From Ficedula albicollis (Eukaryota; Chordata; Aves; Passeriformes; Muscicapidae), in the NCBI RefSeq assembly GCF_000247815.1, contig NC_021676.1, positions 4,741,948-4,805,947 of the forward strand: DNA of 64,000 bases, given 5' to 3'. Made by a program: the position numbers and the translations under genes. Below, one piece after another: positions 46,350 to 58,832 of this stretch. The notes beneath the pieces are model-generated. The model ran no database searches. It worked only from the letters and a program-made list of their open reading frames with translations, and was not told the DNA's origin. The number at the start of each line of letters is the position of its first letter. The stretch's first letter is position 1.

Positions 46350-48626
46350 TATGAAACAATATTCTTCTTTTAAGAATTCAAAGGCGAGGGGAAACAAGCA
46401 TCTCGCTGAAAGAAATGTTTCCTTCCCACTCCCCAGGCTTTGGGAGGTGTGGAGGCTGGGAAGAAAGGCAGAAAGGAGCCACTTTTATTTTTTTTTAGTC
46501 TCTGTTTATTTCAATGAAGAAAATATTTTTGGAAAATTGTTATAAAAATGATGTTTCTAGCAGTAGCTCACACGAGTATTGGGCGCCTGTTAAAGGTGGG
46601 GGCACATGGACAGGTTTGGAACCCCCCCAAATATTTCTGGGTGACTTCTTGGTTAGAAATGGCTTGATGAAATTCCAAACTGTGGGGTTAAACTTGATGG
46701 TGTATTATTTTAAAGAAATGAGAAGGGGGCTCAGAATAAGAAATAAGAATGGCATAGCCTGTACAAAGTTTTCACAGAACCAGACGTGGCCTCTCTGGCA
46801 GCACGTGGAGAAGGGAGAGACTGCCTTGAGCATGGGCCAGCAGCTGCCTGGAATACCCTTATTTCAGTTAAATTATGGAATTATTTCAATTTCAGTCACC
46901 AAAGAGGCAGTTTTTCCAAGGCTTGCTTCTGGTAGGGGTTGCTTTTGAGAATCCGCTGATGTAATTAAAGGAATTAAAGGCAGAAGAAGTTTTCTGGAAG
47001 AAAGGATCTCTACGTTTGTTGAAATTTGGCTGCTTATTTTGAATTAAGCTGTAGGGGGAAAAAACCCCTGCCTCATGAGCAATAACATATTTTTTCCAGC
47101 TGTTCTTTGCTTATTAATCTGTTAATGGGTAATTCTCTGCTAATGGTTGGGGATGCCTGTTAATATATCACAATCCCAGAGTATTGATTAGCTGCTTTAT
47201 TTCCCTTTGTATGGCTGGGCTCTTCAGTTGCAAAGTCACAGGAAGAAAACAAGTGAGCCTGTACTTCAAATATCTCTGGGTACAGAGAGGAACCACCATG
47301 GGACATATCAGAGGCTACTAAAATCAGCTAAAATATGCAGTATGTGCTCAGACTTTTCTGAAGCAGGAATGTACAAGCTCCAGCTTTGATTTACTCCCTG
47401 AACTCGGGAAATGCATCTCTGGGCACTCATTGCTGGGAAGTCTCTCCTTGAGCCAGCTCTGTACCTATAAATGACTGTAATACCTGGGTCAAGGGGTCTT
47501 GGAAGAGCTCTCAGAAAGTGATATAATCCACCTTTTATGGAGCAAAACTTGCAGCAGGGAAAGGGAAGAGTCCTGTGCCAGGTTTACAGCACAGTTAAGG
47601 ATAACAGCCAAGGCCGTACTTGTGCTAATACATTAGGATGGCTCCGAAATGTGCCAGCTCCGGAGCTCGGGATAAAGCAAACGACAAAACTGAAAATATC
47701 CTTGACAAGATGTCTCTCTTAACACATTAAGAGGCTGTCCAAACTGAGAAAAAAATCCTCAGCAGTTCCTCTCCTTCTGTCACAGAGTCTGTGCTCGGGT
47801 GGTTGGAGCTGCGGCGCGTCAGGTGCCGGGAGAGGAGCAGCTCCGTGTCTCACCTGCTCCTTCACGTGCCAGACACTGAGGGCACTGCAGAACCCCCCAA
47901 AAACCTGGTGAATTCTCCAGGGAGGTCTGGGCAGGCGTGCTCAGCCATCATATGTTGTTGCTATATCAGGACATTACAAATCGGATGTTTTCACATCCCT
48001 AAAATCCACCTGGGTGATCAAGGACAGCAATCCTCCAGTTCTGCTCCCCAAAAGCCCCAGACAAACCCCAGAGCTGAAAGCAGAAGGAAAGGAGGATATT
48101 AAGCACGTTCAGGCACAATAAACACAGAAGAAAAAACACTGCAAAGGATAGTTGTGGAATACATTTGAATAGCAAATACATTTGAGGAAATCCCAGTCTG
48201 CTTGGGGACAGAGGAAAGGAAAATAAATTCATCACATTATTCATTGGAAATTATTTGTTCAGCTCCGCTCCTTAATGTGTCAGCTAAAGATGATTTCCAA
48301 GAGTGAAGATTTTCCTTTCTTGCTTGAAATGACTCAAAAAGAAATGAATATTCCAGCCACCAAGTGAGGTTAATATATGAGTTTCATAGGCATTTACTCA
48401 CCACTGCTGTTCCCTGCAGAGTAATGGCACTGGAGGTGCATTCTGGGAGTGCCAGGGGTGAAACCAAAGTAGATGTTCCTGAATAATTTAGTGGTGTATG
48501 AAAGCTTATTTCATCATCATCAACACAGTAATACCTTGCACCAATGGAGTGCTTTACATCTCTGGGCTCCAAAGCTGTGCAAGTATCAGCATTTTCATTT
48601 TTCAGTTGGAGAAACTTGAGATTAGA
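46350..48626. other. Anonymous unique DNA
   Basis: No gene. The 144-codon plus-strand frame at 46514-46948 has no recognisable domain. 47800-47840 has a small CpG cluster (GAGCTGCGGCGCGTC). Confidence 0.5.
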
Positions 48627-48672
48627 GGGGAAAAAAAAAAAAAAAGAAAAAACAACGTTTTCCAAAGGGAGT
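48627..48672 (+). repeat. Left shoulder of the poly-G run
   Basis: GGGG, then A15, then GAAAAAAC and AACGTTTTCCAAAGGGAGT. The same arrangement occurs to the right of the poly-G at 49173-49222. Confidence 0.95.
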
Positions 48673-49222
<550 letters not shown>

Positions 49223-50316
49223 AAAGGCTGTGGCAGAACTGGGATAACAATTCAGGTTCCTAGGAGGAGTCACCTGTAATGTCTGAGTTGAGTGTGGGTG
49301 AAGATGCTGCACTTTAGACCTGTTTAAGATTAGTGAAATATGAGAAATATCTAAAGGAAGATATTTTTTCTCTTTTCTTTTAAGAGTAAAATCATAATTA
49401 AATGAAATTATAATTTTCCAGTATAAACATAATTTCAATGTATCACTTTTTTTCTGTGCACTGGTTATTCCAAAGTGGCAGAGCAGGTTCACATCCAATT
49501 CTTGGGATAGCAGGAGGCTCCACTTCCATTGCCAGTGATTATTGCCATTAGGCTGAAGGAGCAGAGAGCCCCTCATGCCTCTCTTTGGGCTCTTTACACA
49601 TGCATGTAGCTGGTAACTTTTTTTGTGTGTGTTTAAAGAGTCTAACAGCTCATCAATCTTATTCTTCCCTGAATGTAGATTGGTCTTTAATGAGATCAAT
49701 GAATAGTGCTGGTACTTTGCTGGCCAAAATTGTAAATGTGCTGTTCCATTTCCTATTTACCCTGTAGCACAGGGATTTCAGAGCGTTACTGCTAATGTGT
49801 TTTGCATTCTATTGCTCTCCTACAAAATTTATGGCCAGAGAGAGACTGCAAGAAACAGTATGGGCAGGGAGAGCTGGATTCTAATCTCTCTACTGCACTC
49901 AGGTTTTTAAAAAATATAGGGGTTTGGAACTGTTGAAGCAAAGGGAAATACAGAGCAAAAAAGTAGCTGGGAAAGGATGTCAGATTAGTTTAATTAAAAC
50001 AAAACTTTGGGGATTGAGGTATGTCAGAGACAGGAAAAAGTGTGGCTTCATACAGTTTTAATAGAGGTGGGATGTGATGGAAGTGCCTTTGGTCAACCTG
50101 GCCAAAAGCAGAAGGAGAGAGGGGCTGTGGGGCAGGGAAATGAGTGTTGGGAAAGCATCTGGGGCAAATCAGAACTCTGGGGTGGCCTGAGATGACAAGT
50201 GCTCTTCCAGCCCAGTCCCTTCTCCTCACTGCCCTTGTTAGCTCTGCTTGGTCCTGTTCCAGCTGTGCATTCACCTCTGGAACCACCACCCCAAATCCTG
50301 GAGGGTTTGTTTCTCA
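49223..50316. other. Anonymous unique DNA
   Basis: No gene recognised. Confidence 0.5.
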
Positions 50317-50480
50317 AGAGCCATACAGACACCCCTGAGGTCTGGCTCGGCGGGTTCCCCTTCGTGTGTGGGTGTGAAGGTCGATGTTGAAGAGCCATGG
50401 TAGAGACACCCCTGAGGTCTGGCTCAGCAGGTTTCCCTTCGTGTGTGGGTGTGAAGGTCGATGTTGAAGAGCCATGTCTG
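50317..50480 (+). repeat. Tandem duplication, 77-bp period
   Basis: GACACCCCTGAGGTCTGGCTC at 50328 recurs at 50405. AGAGCCAT anchors occur at 50317, 50391 and 50468. The copies differ at a few positions (CTCGGCGGGTTCCCC against CTCAGCAGGTTTCCC). The differences are G/A and C/T, as expected from CpG decay in one copy. Confidence 0.93.
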
Positions 50481-51890
50481 GTTCTGTGACCATAAAGTGA
50501 TGATTTCTGTCTTTCCTTTTCTCTTTTGGAGCTTTCCTCTGTGACCTTTCCTGCTGAAGCAGCTCCCAAGAAAGTTGTGCCCCACAGGGATACACTTAGA
50601 AAATCTCACTGTGCCAGGGAAGGTTATTTTTATTTGGCATCTTTTACATATTAATCTTTTTTTTCCCATGCACCATGGTCCAAAGCCAGATAAAAGCTGT
50701 AGTCTGAACCTCTGACATGAGTCTGTATTATTTGGGAAATCAGTGCAGAGGGTTGACAACTTTGATAGGCTTCTCTTGGCCCATTTGTGTGCAGAAGGAA
50801 ATTTCCTACTGACCATCAACTTCACCTGACAGGTGTAGAGAGGCTGGATGGGCAGTGTAATGATTCCTGGAATTCCTGCATCCCAGACAAAATGCAGCCT
50901 GGCCACTCAGGGACACTGCAAATACCCAGGTGACAAATGTGGTATTGCTGTCCCACAGCATGTTGTGCCTATTAAATCCAAAATATGGGGAGGATCCTTT
51001 CTTTGGAAGGCAGGCAAATACTCAACCACATAGAAAGGGGCTTGGGAGATTTGAGAGAATGTTATTTTATGTGTTATCTGTCTGGAAAAGTGAAATCCTT
51101 CTCAAAAGGGCAAAACTGCAGAGGAAAAGTGACTCTGCCCACCCCAACAGCCTGGGCTGATTGCAGAGAAATGCAGCCACAAATTCCAAGAGCTCACTGA
51201 AATCCTCCCACTGGGTTTGATGGTGCCAAGCCTCCACAAAGCCAGTAGAGATGATTTTCTGAGAAATCCCATAGTAAGGGGAAATCTCTCAGCAGCAAAG
51301 AGCAGAGAGGTATCTGCTCATCTTTTGGCTTTGACAAAAGTGGATGCCTTGGACACAAAGGACGAAGTACAGAACTGGGGCAGAAAAAGAGATTCTGCAT
51401 CCCCTGCTCACCCAGAGGGATCCACTGGCAGTGGAGGGGATGTGTGGGAAGACCCAATTGACAAAAACTTCAGCATCTTCCCTTGCACCAGGACCAAACT
51501 GAGGCCTGAGCTCAGCATTCCCTTTGCCAGGTCAGCAAATTGGGCTCCAGCCCATGTAATTTCATGAGCTGAGTGGAATAATGTAGATGGTGACAGCAGG
51601 GAGAAGAAAATATGGATGGCTTTTTGGGGTGGTGGCCCAAATTCTGAAATGTTTTTTTTTTTTTTTACTGTGATTTAATAACAACTCCATTTGGGTTAAA
51701 GCTTTCTTAAGAGTTGATGTTAATCTTAACTGATTCTGATATTTAACCTCCATGCTCTGGACAATATAGTTTTCCATGCACTTCTTCCATGTGAGGTGCC
51801 TGTTATATCTTATGCTCTTACCCAAATTTCCTCTGCAACGAGCAATTAATCTCTCTGCTGCTTTAGCCAGGATTTAAGTGCATGTTCTCC
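50481..51890. other. Anonymous unique DNA
   Basis: No gene. The 160-codon minus-strand frame at 50424-50906 partly crosses the 77-bp duplication and shows no domain. A T15 run lies at 51652-51666. Confidence 0.5.
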
Positions 51891-52180
51891 CTTTAAGTCT
51901 GCACACTTCTTTTTTTACCTTCTGTCTTTCCATCCTTAAGTATCACCGAGTTGCCAGATAACACAATTATTGTTCATATTACCAGAAGATTTTAATGGAT
52001 TTATATAAAACTCAGGCAGTGCCATTGTTCTTGAAGTCCATTTTATTGTAATGAAGTCCCACTCTTAATATTCCATGATCTTCAGTGTCCTTTACAAGTA
52101 ACTTTTTATAAATTAATCTATAATAATCTAATTCAAGTCAGTTAAAGTGGATAACTATACTCCAATTATGATATCAGGAA
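51891..52180. promoter_or_regulatory. AT-rich block leading into the three-copy array
   Basis: Repeat-free AT-rich sequence with ACAATTATTGTTCAT, TTTTAATGG, TAAATTAATCTATAATAATC and CCAATTATGATATC. It is continuous in texture with the array that follows. Candidate conserved non-coding sequence. Confidence 0.33.
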
Positions 52181-52510
52181 GGGCTTTTATATAGATGGTT
52201 AGCGCTAATACTGTAGTTTACAACATACTGTATGAATCACTAATTAAATGCCTAAGTAGCAATAATGGAAGTGGAACTATCAATACAGTTTTTACATAAT
52301 GAGGGCTTTTATATAGATGGTTAACGCTAATACTGTAGTTTACAACATACTGTATGAATCACTAATTAAATGCCTAAGTAGCAATAATGGAAGTGGAACT
52401 ATGGCTTTTATATAGATGGTTAGCGCTAATACTGTAGTTTACAACATACTGTATGAATCACTAATTAAATGCCTAAGTAGCAATAATGGAAGTGGAACTA
52501 TCAATACAGA
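52181..52510 (+). repeat. Three-copy tandem array of an AT-rich regulatory-looking unit
   Basis: The core of about 99 bp starts GGCTTTTATATAGATGGTT and ends GGAAGTGGAACTAT. Copies begin near 52182, 52304 and 52403. Copies 1 and 3 are followed by TCAATACAG, while copy 2 runs straight into copy 3, so the spacing is 122 then 99 bp. Copy 2 differs at one base (GGTTAACGC against GGTTAGCGC). Each unit holds the palindrome-like TTAGCGCTAA, two ATACTGTA words and CACTAATTAAATG. The core looks like enhancer sequence. Confidence 0.9.
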
Positions 52511-54245
52511 GACGATATCAGTGATGTAAGGCATTAATAAAACTTTATGGTCCCATTTAATCTTTTTTTATAGGTACTCCATTATGTCAGTTAAAAGAAA
52601 AGGCAGAAAAACAAGAAAGTGAGAGAGTGGAATTTAAAGGGACCAGGACATGGAAATTAAAATGGGTTTTCCCTTTGTACCATGCCCCCAAAATGGGCCA
52701 GAGGGAAAAGTGATGAGAAAACAGCCCAGTAGAAATAAGTTTATCACATTTCTAAAAATACAGCCGTTCACTGCAGCTGGATGGTTCCAGTGTTCCTTAA
52801 ATAAGCCACATTCTATGATTTCAATGAAGGGGCAGCTTAAAGAGTATCTTCAAAGAGGAATCTGGGTTTAGCACCACTCTGGCCCAAAAGGAACAGCTCA
52901 ACTGTTGTGCCCCTGCCATTGGCCAGCAGAGATGACTCGAAGGGTAAATACATAAACATTTACATTGGAAGGAGAAACCATTAACAGAGGTATTTTATTT
53001 TGAAGCCAGAGCACAAGCTTGGCTCCGGCGCTGCCCAAGGAGCGTTCGGGGCTGCTCTCCTGACAGGACATCTCCTCTGTGTTCCTTGGCCCCCAGCCAG
53101 TGTCCCCCGCAGGAAAGCAAGCTGCCCATTTGCATATCAAAGCAGAGGAATAAGCCAAGCCCAGCAGACCTCGAAAGGGAAGTGAGAGTATATGGGAATT
53201 TTTAGTTTTAACTCTCAATTAAAGAAGAAAAAAGACCACCTCCATCCCTTTCACGCAACTGCCTCTTCAAATGTCTTTCCCAACACATTTGAGCAGAAAT
53301 AACAATTTAACCCCTCAAATCCCCTCACAGGGTGTTTCAGTCCTGGCTGTGTTTTAATGAATAAAGGGAAGAGATGGGTTTTTTCCCTGGTTCTTGATAT
53401 CAGCCCTTAGAAAATGGTTGCACTGAGCCCTTTAACACACCTTGACACATTAGGAGTGTGCAGTGCCCGGCTCGTGTTTCACGCTCACTGCTGTTGAAGT
53501 GATGTGTTTATTTAGCACAAGATTTCCATGGTGCCTTTTTGTGCCTCACAGGAGGAATTTGACATCACCTGCATGGGATGTCAGTGCTGAGGTTTGGCTC
53601 TGAACTCCACCTTTTTTGGATGTCCACTGCTGGGCAAACTGAGAATCTGACAATCACAGCCTGTAACAAAAATAAATCTTTCTGTATTGTTTTAAAACTA
53701 TTACTTCAGTATGGGTAGATGGAGAGGCTGTGAAAATTCTGTGCCAGTATCAGTGAAGATTAGATCAGAGAGCTCACGTCTCTCTGTGATAAGGAATTCA
53801 TTACTCCCCTTGCCCATCAAATGCAGCTGTTGGCAAAGCTCTGCCTCGACAAACGGAGTGGAAACATCCATAATCCTGAACATTTGAAACCAAAGCTTTG
53901 TGCAGCCCCCTTTCCTCCCATGTATTGCTCCATTTCACAGCCTTTCTGCTCTCCTCAAACACCTTTGGAGAGCTGAAGTTTAACTTGTGACTTTCTGGCT
54001 TTTTAGGTAGCCCTCTTTCCACTGAGTGGGGTGGGATGTGTTTTGTGGAATGGCAAATGTAGCTGGAATGCAGGAGCAGGAACAGCTCTGCCTCTTTGTA
54101 CCACCTGGCAAACCATAGGCTTGCCATGAGTGATGTAATTAAACCTAAATAACGTTTAAAAGGTACCTAAAAATGATGTGGATTTTCCTGTGAGTCCAGC
54201 CTTATCACGAGAGCAAAGCTCATTCTTGGTCACTGGCTTTTCTTC
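52511..54245. other. Anonymous unique DNA
   Basis: No gene. 53020-53060 has a few CpG. Frames up to 108 codons have no domain. Confidence 0.5.
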
Positions 54246-54292
54246 ATGGAGTGGTTTGGGCTGGAAGGGACTTTAAAAAGCATCTAGCTCAG
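54246..54292 (-). mobile_element. CR1 3' tip, about 47 bp
   Basis: Plus strand reads ATGGAGTGGTTTGGGCTGGA, AGGGACTTTAAAAAGCATC. This is the reversed CR1 terminus, severely 5'-truncated. Confidence 0.75.
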
Positions 54293-55840
54293 ATTTATCA
54301 GCACTTTCTCTAGAGCAGTCACTACCTTCTGGCTGCCAAGAGCAATCAACCATGGAATAAACACCTTGTTAGAGAAAAAAGCACCTTTCAAACGATTTGT
54401 CATGACCAAAGGTTTTCTGGAATTACACAGGAGGCTGTGATTGTCCTTCCTGTTCTGCAGTTCACTGAAAGAAGTTCTGCCACAAAGCTTCAAGTCCTTC
54501 AATATTTTTTTATTCTTTCAATAGCTCGTGGTTTTTTTACAGGCCTCTTGGTTGAGCATAACAAAAATAAGATAAAATGATCAATGAAGGTTTGCTCTGG
54601 TTTAATGGTTTTAGGCACAGACCCCTCCCTTTCAGTGGTCTTGTCCCCCATGGCAGCTGAGCACTGTAAGGTGAAATAAACCTGAGACCTGCTGGTAGTT
54701 TGTGTCAGAGATCCAGAAATGGCACTAATGGACAATAAAAACGTAATCAATGAGAGGGATGGAGGCTCAGCTGTGTCAGCAGGAATGGCTGGAGAGCCTG
54801 AGCTGAGCAGGGGACCACAGCAGGACCCTGCCCCACGTTCCTCTGTTTGTTTGTGTAAATAAACTCCTGGTGTGAAGCCACACTAAAGACACAGGTTTGT
54901 ACCTAAGGAAACAGAGGCTGTGATCTCACTTTTAGCTGCAGTTTTCACTGCAGATAATTTGATTTTTTGGTGTTTTGTGGAGACTGTAATTCTTCCTGCA
55001 CAGGAAGATCTGTAGGCTCTACACAGAGGGAAAAGTTACTGTAGGAACTGTCTTAAGCTGGGGCAGAAATTTTTTGCTTATTTTAAAGGGTGTTTGGAGA
55101 AATATTGAGACTTTGAATGCAGCTTGTTCTGCTGCATCTCTGTTCCCTTTGAACACACCTACACATTCAGTGTCACCTCCATTTGGTTTATCGTGCAATA
55201 AGATGTCAAGTTTAATTTTATTTATGGGCTTAATATTCAAGTTTTTCACAAGTTATTTTCCCCATATGGGCCTTTAGAAATATGTTAGAAAAACCATCAT
55301 GTACTGCTGTTAGGAGCAATGCATTAATAAGTAGATGAGCCTCCTGCTGATGGGCAAAAATCTGGTTTTAGCACCATATGAAGGCACTTGGTCCAAAATG
55401 AGAGATGAACCAGAGTTTACTGCTTATGGATGGCTGGAGCATTGTAATAGTTTGTGTACCACCAAGTGCAATGCTCACTCCTGTTTTAAAATTAAAATAT
55501 CCTCTTAAATGTGCATTGTTGAGTCACCCTGACTCTGTTAATGGGAGTTTCAGTCTGATTTCTGTCTCCAGAGTGCTCCTGTGCTCTTGGGGAGCTTGGC
55601 CAGAGCCAGGAAGGTGCCTCTGTTATCGAGGGGCTCCATTTCAGCCTCTGGGTGAGAGCAGGAGCCTTCTGAGCATTTGCACAACTATGAATGAATGAAG
55701 CCTGCGCGATACTCTAATTTTTAAATTTTTTAAAAATTATTCATCAAGAAGCAAATCTGGCACCAGCATCCAAAGCGATGACAAAGATCAGTTTTGTGTC
55801 CTGGTCCCTCGCTGGCAGCCTGGGATGTCTCTGGCTCTGT
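54293..55840. other. Anonymous unique DNA
   Basis: No gene recognised. 55720-55745 is AT-only sequence immediately upstream of the CpG-rich region. Confidence 0.5.
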
Positions 55841-56203
55841 CCTTGGAGGGTGGATCTGCGACTTCTCCCGCTCCCCGTGCGCCGCAAGCGCCGCTCCGGG
55901 AGCACTTTTGGCCCTTCCCAAATGCAACCTGTTGCGGGCCTTGAGCCTGGGATTGACGGGGGAAGGGGAACAGCTGTGATGTTCCTCTAAAGCTAAATGT
56001 TGCCGCTTTTGCATAATCTGCAAAAATATGTTGTCAGGAGGAGCGCTCCAGCTGGCGCGCCGCCACCTCCGCTCGCAGCGCGGGCTGCGGGAGCGGGCGG
56101 AGCAGCTGGAGAGCGCGGGGCTCGCTCCGACACCGGCGTGTCAACCTCGTATAGCAAAGAGAATTACAGACGGGCAGGGAGAGAGGGATATTTTAGTAAC
56201 CGG

Positions 56204-56254
<51 letters not shown>

Positions 56255-56400
56255 CCCCCCCCATCCGCGCAAGAGGCGGAAACAAAGGGAGCCGCAGCTC
56301 CGAGCGGGATGGTGGCGGGCAGTGGGGTTGGCACACGCTCACCACGATCTCCTTAATACCCATGGTCAATCCTGCTGGCTGCTACAAGCTCCGCGCTGAA
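55841..56400. promoter_or_regulatory. CpG island, candidate promoter
   Basis: About forty CpG dinucleotides in 560 bp, against a CpG-poor background. They are densest at 56040-56160, around CTGGCGCGCCGCCACC and GCGCGGGCTGCGGGAGCGGG. Just upstream, TTTTGCATAATCTGC at 56009-56023 resembles a POU/octamer-type site. Islands like this normally mark a transcription start for a coding gene or lncRNA. Direction cannot be decided. The 97-, 119- and 123-codon frames crossing it show no recognisable domain. Confidence 0.65.
56207..56262 (+). repeat. T48 then C8 homopolymers inside the CpG island
   Basis: Forty-eight T directly followed by eight C. The length is suspect for the same reason as the poly-G run. 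Phe-rich stretches in the crossing frames come from it. Confidence 0.93.
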
Positions 56401-57884
56401 TGTTGGGCTTGTTTGCCTTCCGGTTTTTAAGCTCCTAAACGCTTTGGGGCTGAAATTCCCGCGGAAGGTGACAAGAGCTTTGTTAAGCCTCCGCGATGGT
56501 TTATTGAGAGGAGATTATTTTGGGCAAGTCGGGCACAAGGACGGGGTGAGCTGGGGAGTGCTCGAGTTTGGGAGCTGGTTACTCCAGGTTTATCTTTCCA
56601 ACAGCACAACTCCATTGCTTTCACCAGGAATTTATAGAAAGTGTATGAGTAGAGGATGACAACAATTCTGAGTGGTTGATGGATGGATGTTGCTCATCTG
56701 TTTAGACCCAAGGGTCAAGAACTGCTGTTTAAAACTGAGTTTTTATTTTAGGCGTGTCGCTGCTGTTATTTCAGGCTGACATAGAGGGTTTCATGTGAGG
56801 TTTTCCAAAGTTATGTTCATTAGGGTCCGTGTATAAGGTTTTGTGATGTCATAAAGTATTCCTGTGCTCTGAGGAAATAAAATTCTGATGGAGATTGCAG
56901 CCAAGCAGGTGATTTGGTGTTCTTTGATCCTGGTTCCTTGCACCAGAAATCTTCTGGTTCTGATGGAATGAATAAGGAATCATAAAACCCCACTTGGAAC
57001 CCTTGCTACAGTTTTTCAAGGTTGGTTTATTGCTTATTGTTCTTTAGTAACAAAGATTATGCCAATATCTGCATCTAATTGACATCTTTAGTCCAAAATG
57101 CTGTTTGCTTCAAAAAAAAGAGAGTTGGATAAAAGCTGAGAAGAGGATGAGAGACCAAAAGTGCTGCTCTATCCAGGGTGTGAAGGAGGCAGGCTTGGAT
57201 TTTGTGGGGAGTATCATGGAGAATAATGAGCATAAATCCTGTAGGGAGGATTCAGAAGGGGTTAAGATTATTAAGAGATTGGTTAGAATTTGTTTTACTG
57301 CTCTATTATGAAACAAAGTCTCTGAGATGGGAAGAGTTTGGGTGGTGGGTAGAAGCTGTGAGCTTGTTCTCTCTGTGAGTGTGTGTGACAATGCTGGCTT
57401 GATAAAGAGGATGAGGGCAGGTGTAAAAGGCTTTTTATAAAATATCTGGTGAGGAAATGCCTTTTCCTGGTCCATGGGCCCCTCAGTGTTCCCAGCTTTG
57501 CCTTCCCAATCCACACCTACAGACAGGGCTGGGCTTTGCCTCCCTGCACTTCTGCAAGAGAGAAAGTTGTTAAGTGCTAAAATACTGAGATTATACAAAC
57601 ACCAAAGGTGGGCTCGGCTTCATCTCATCTAAAATAACAGCAAACCCCTTTTTTCTTTTATTTATAACCCTTTATGTATAGAATGTGCACATATATATCC
57701 TGCAGTTCACTGAGGAGGCTGCTTGTCCTGTGCTCTTTGCAGACTAATAGACAAATTTCCCCCGAATCTGTGCATTTGTCTTTTGGCAATTCTTGCAATC
57801 TGTTTTATTTGTTGCCAAAATATACACTTAGACTGATGGAAACCTGCATGGCCTTTTTTTTTTTTCATCTGACTGATTTCCCTC
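56401..57884. other. Shelf of the CpG island, then unique DNA
   Basis: 56440-56570 still has several CpG (CCCGCGGAAGG, CCTCCGCGATGG) and a donor-like GGGGTGAGC near 56545. Beyond that no gene is recognised. The 162-codon minus-strand frame at 57110-57598 has no domain and is chance-compatible. Confidence 0.45.
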
Positions 57885-57976
57885 CTTTGGGTTGTTTATC
57901 CTTCAAGTGTGTGTTAAAGGGATGAGGAAACTTTGGGTTGTTTATCCTTCAAATGTGTGTTAAAGGGATGAGGAAA
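57885..57976 (+). repeat. Two-copy tandem duplication, 46 bp
   Basis: CTTTGGGTTGTTTATCCTTC at 57885 recurs at 57931. One G/A difference (CAAGTGTG against CAAATGTG). Confidence 0.95.
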
Positions 57977-58534
57977 ATATTTACTGAGCTCTTAAAGAAT
58001 GGGCCATAATCAGGAAAAGGTAAATTCCCCATCCTCCCTTGGCAAGTGCATTCCAGTAGATCTCCTAATAAATCACCTCTGTGAACTGAAGGTGTGAATA
58101 ACACCTGGGTCTGTGCTACAGGAGGATAAGAAAGTAATAGTGCCAGAAATGGGAATTTGGGAAGAACTGGGCTTTTAGCTGTGCAGGGAGGATGATGTTT
58201 CAATGAGGTTTTTTTTCCTGCAGGCATTTAATCTTGTAATTATTTTATTATTACTTAAGTGTGTAATCTTACAATGTGTTTTTGTTATTGTATAGTATGA
58301 TGTTACTATAGCATTGCTATATTGCTGTTATATAATATTATGACAATATAATTATCTTGTAATGATTCTACTATTAGACCCAGTGTAATAATGCACCCAT
58401 GCTGATCTATAGACTCTTTTTAAATTCAAGATCAAGCAATACTCCCCAAGTTTGAGAGGGAAGCAGTGCCAGAGTTCTGTTGAGGGACACATTATGGGAG
58501 AGAAAGAAAGAAGTAAAGGAAACTGAGCAAAGCC
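57977..58534. other. Unique DNA with AT-rich cryptic repeats
   Basis: 58255-58375 is TA-rich with loosely repeated GTTATTGTATAG and TGCTATATTGC words, probably a decayed simple repeat. No gene. Confidence 0.5.
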
Positions 58535-58740
58535 TTCAGGTTGGTCATCAGGAGAATTTTTTCATGGGAAAGGTTGTTAAACCCTGGGGCTGCCCAGGGG
58601 GTTTGGAGTCTCCATCCCTGGTGCCCAAGGAAGGGCTGGAGGTGGCACTCAGGGTGACAGGGTGGGCATTGGGCACAGCTGGGACTTTTCCAGTCTCTGG
58701 GGTTCTGGAATTCAGAACCCCTGCAGTTTTAACCAGGCTA
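58535..58740 (+). mobile_element. CR1-like 3' region, copy 1
   Basis: 'TTGGTCATCAGGAGAATTTT', 'GGTTGTTAAACCCTGG', 'GGCTGCCCAGGGGGTTTGGAG', 'TCCATCCCTGGTGCCC' and 'GAGGTGGCACTCAGGGTGAC' follow the order of a CR1 3' region of the type that carries the 'GTGGCACT' block. The terminal CTTCCAACC portion is missing. Confidence 0.8.
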
Positions 58741-58832
58741 AAGTTTTAAGGTCAGGTCTCTCCTGTTTCAAATGATGTTGTGGGGTTTCTTTTTGTTTCA
58801 GTGAGAAATTTAATTACATGCCTATGCTGAGC
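58549..58832 (+). repeat. 284-bp tandem duplication, copy 1
   Basis: CAGGAGAATTTTTTCATGGG to CATGCCTATGCTGAGC. It includes most of a CR1 fragment plus about 90 bp of non-CR1 flank. Confidence 0.97.

Noticed and set aside
46029..46397. 120-122-codon Ser/Phe/Leu-rich minus-strand frames resembling membrane segments
   Set aside because: The composition is forced by the polypyrimidine strand of the purine tract.
55730..56399. Coding first exon in the CpG island (97-123-codon frames)
   Set aside because: CpG-rich DNA is poor in stops on all frames. No conserved domain or splice context was recognised, and two frames run through the poly-T. Kept only as a promoter candidate.
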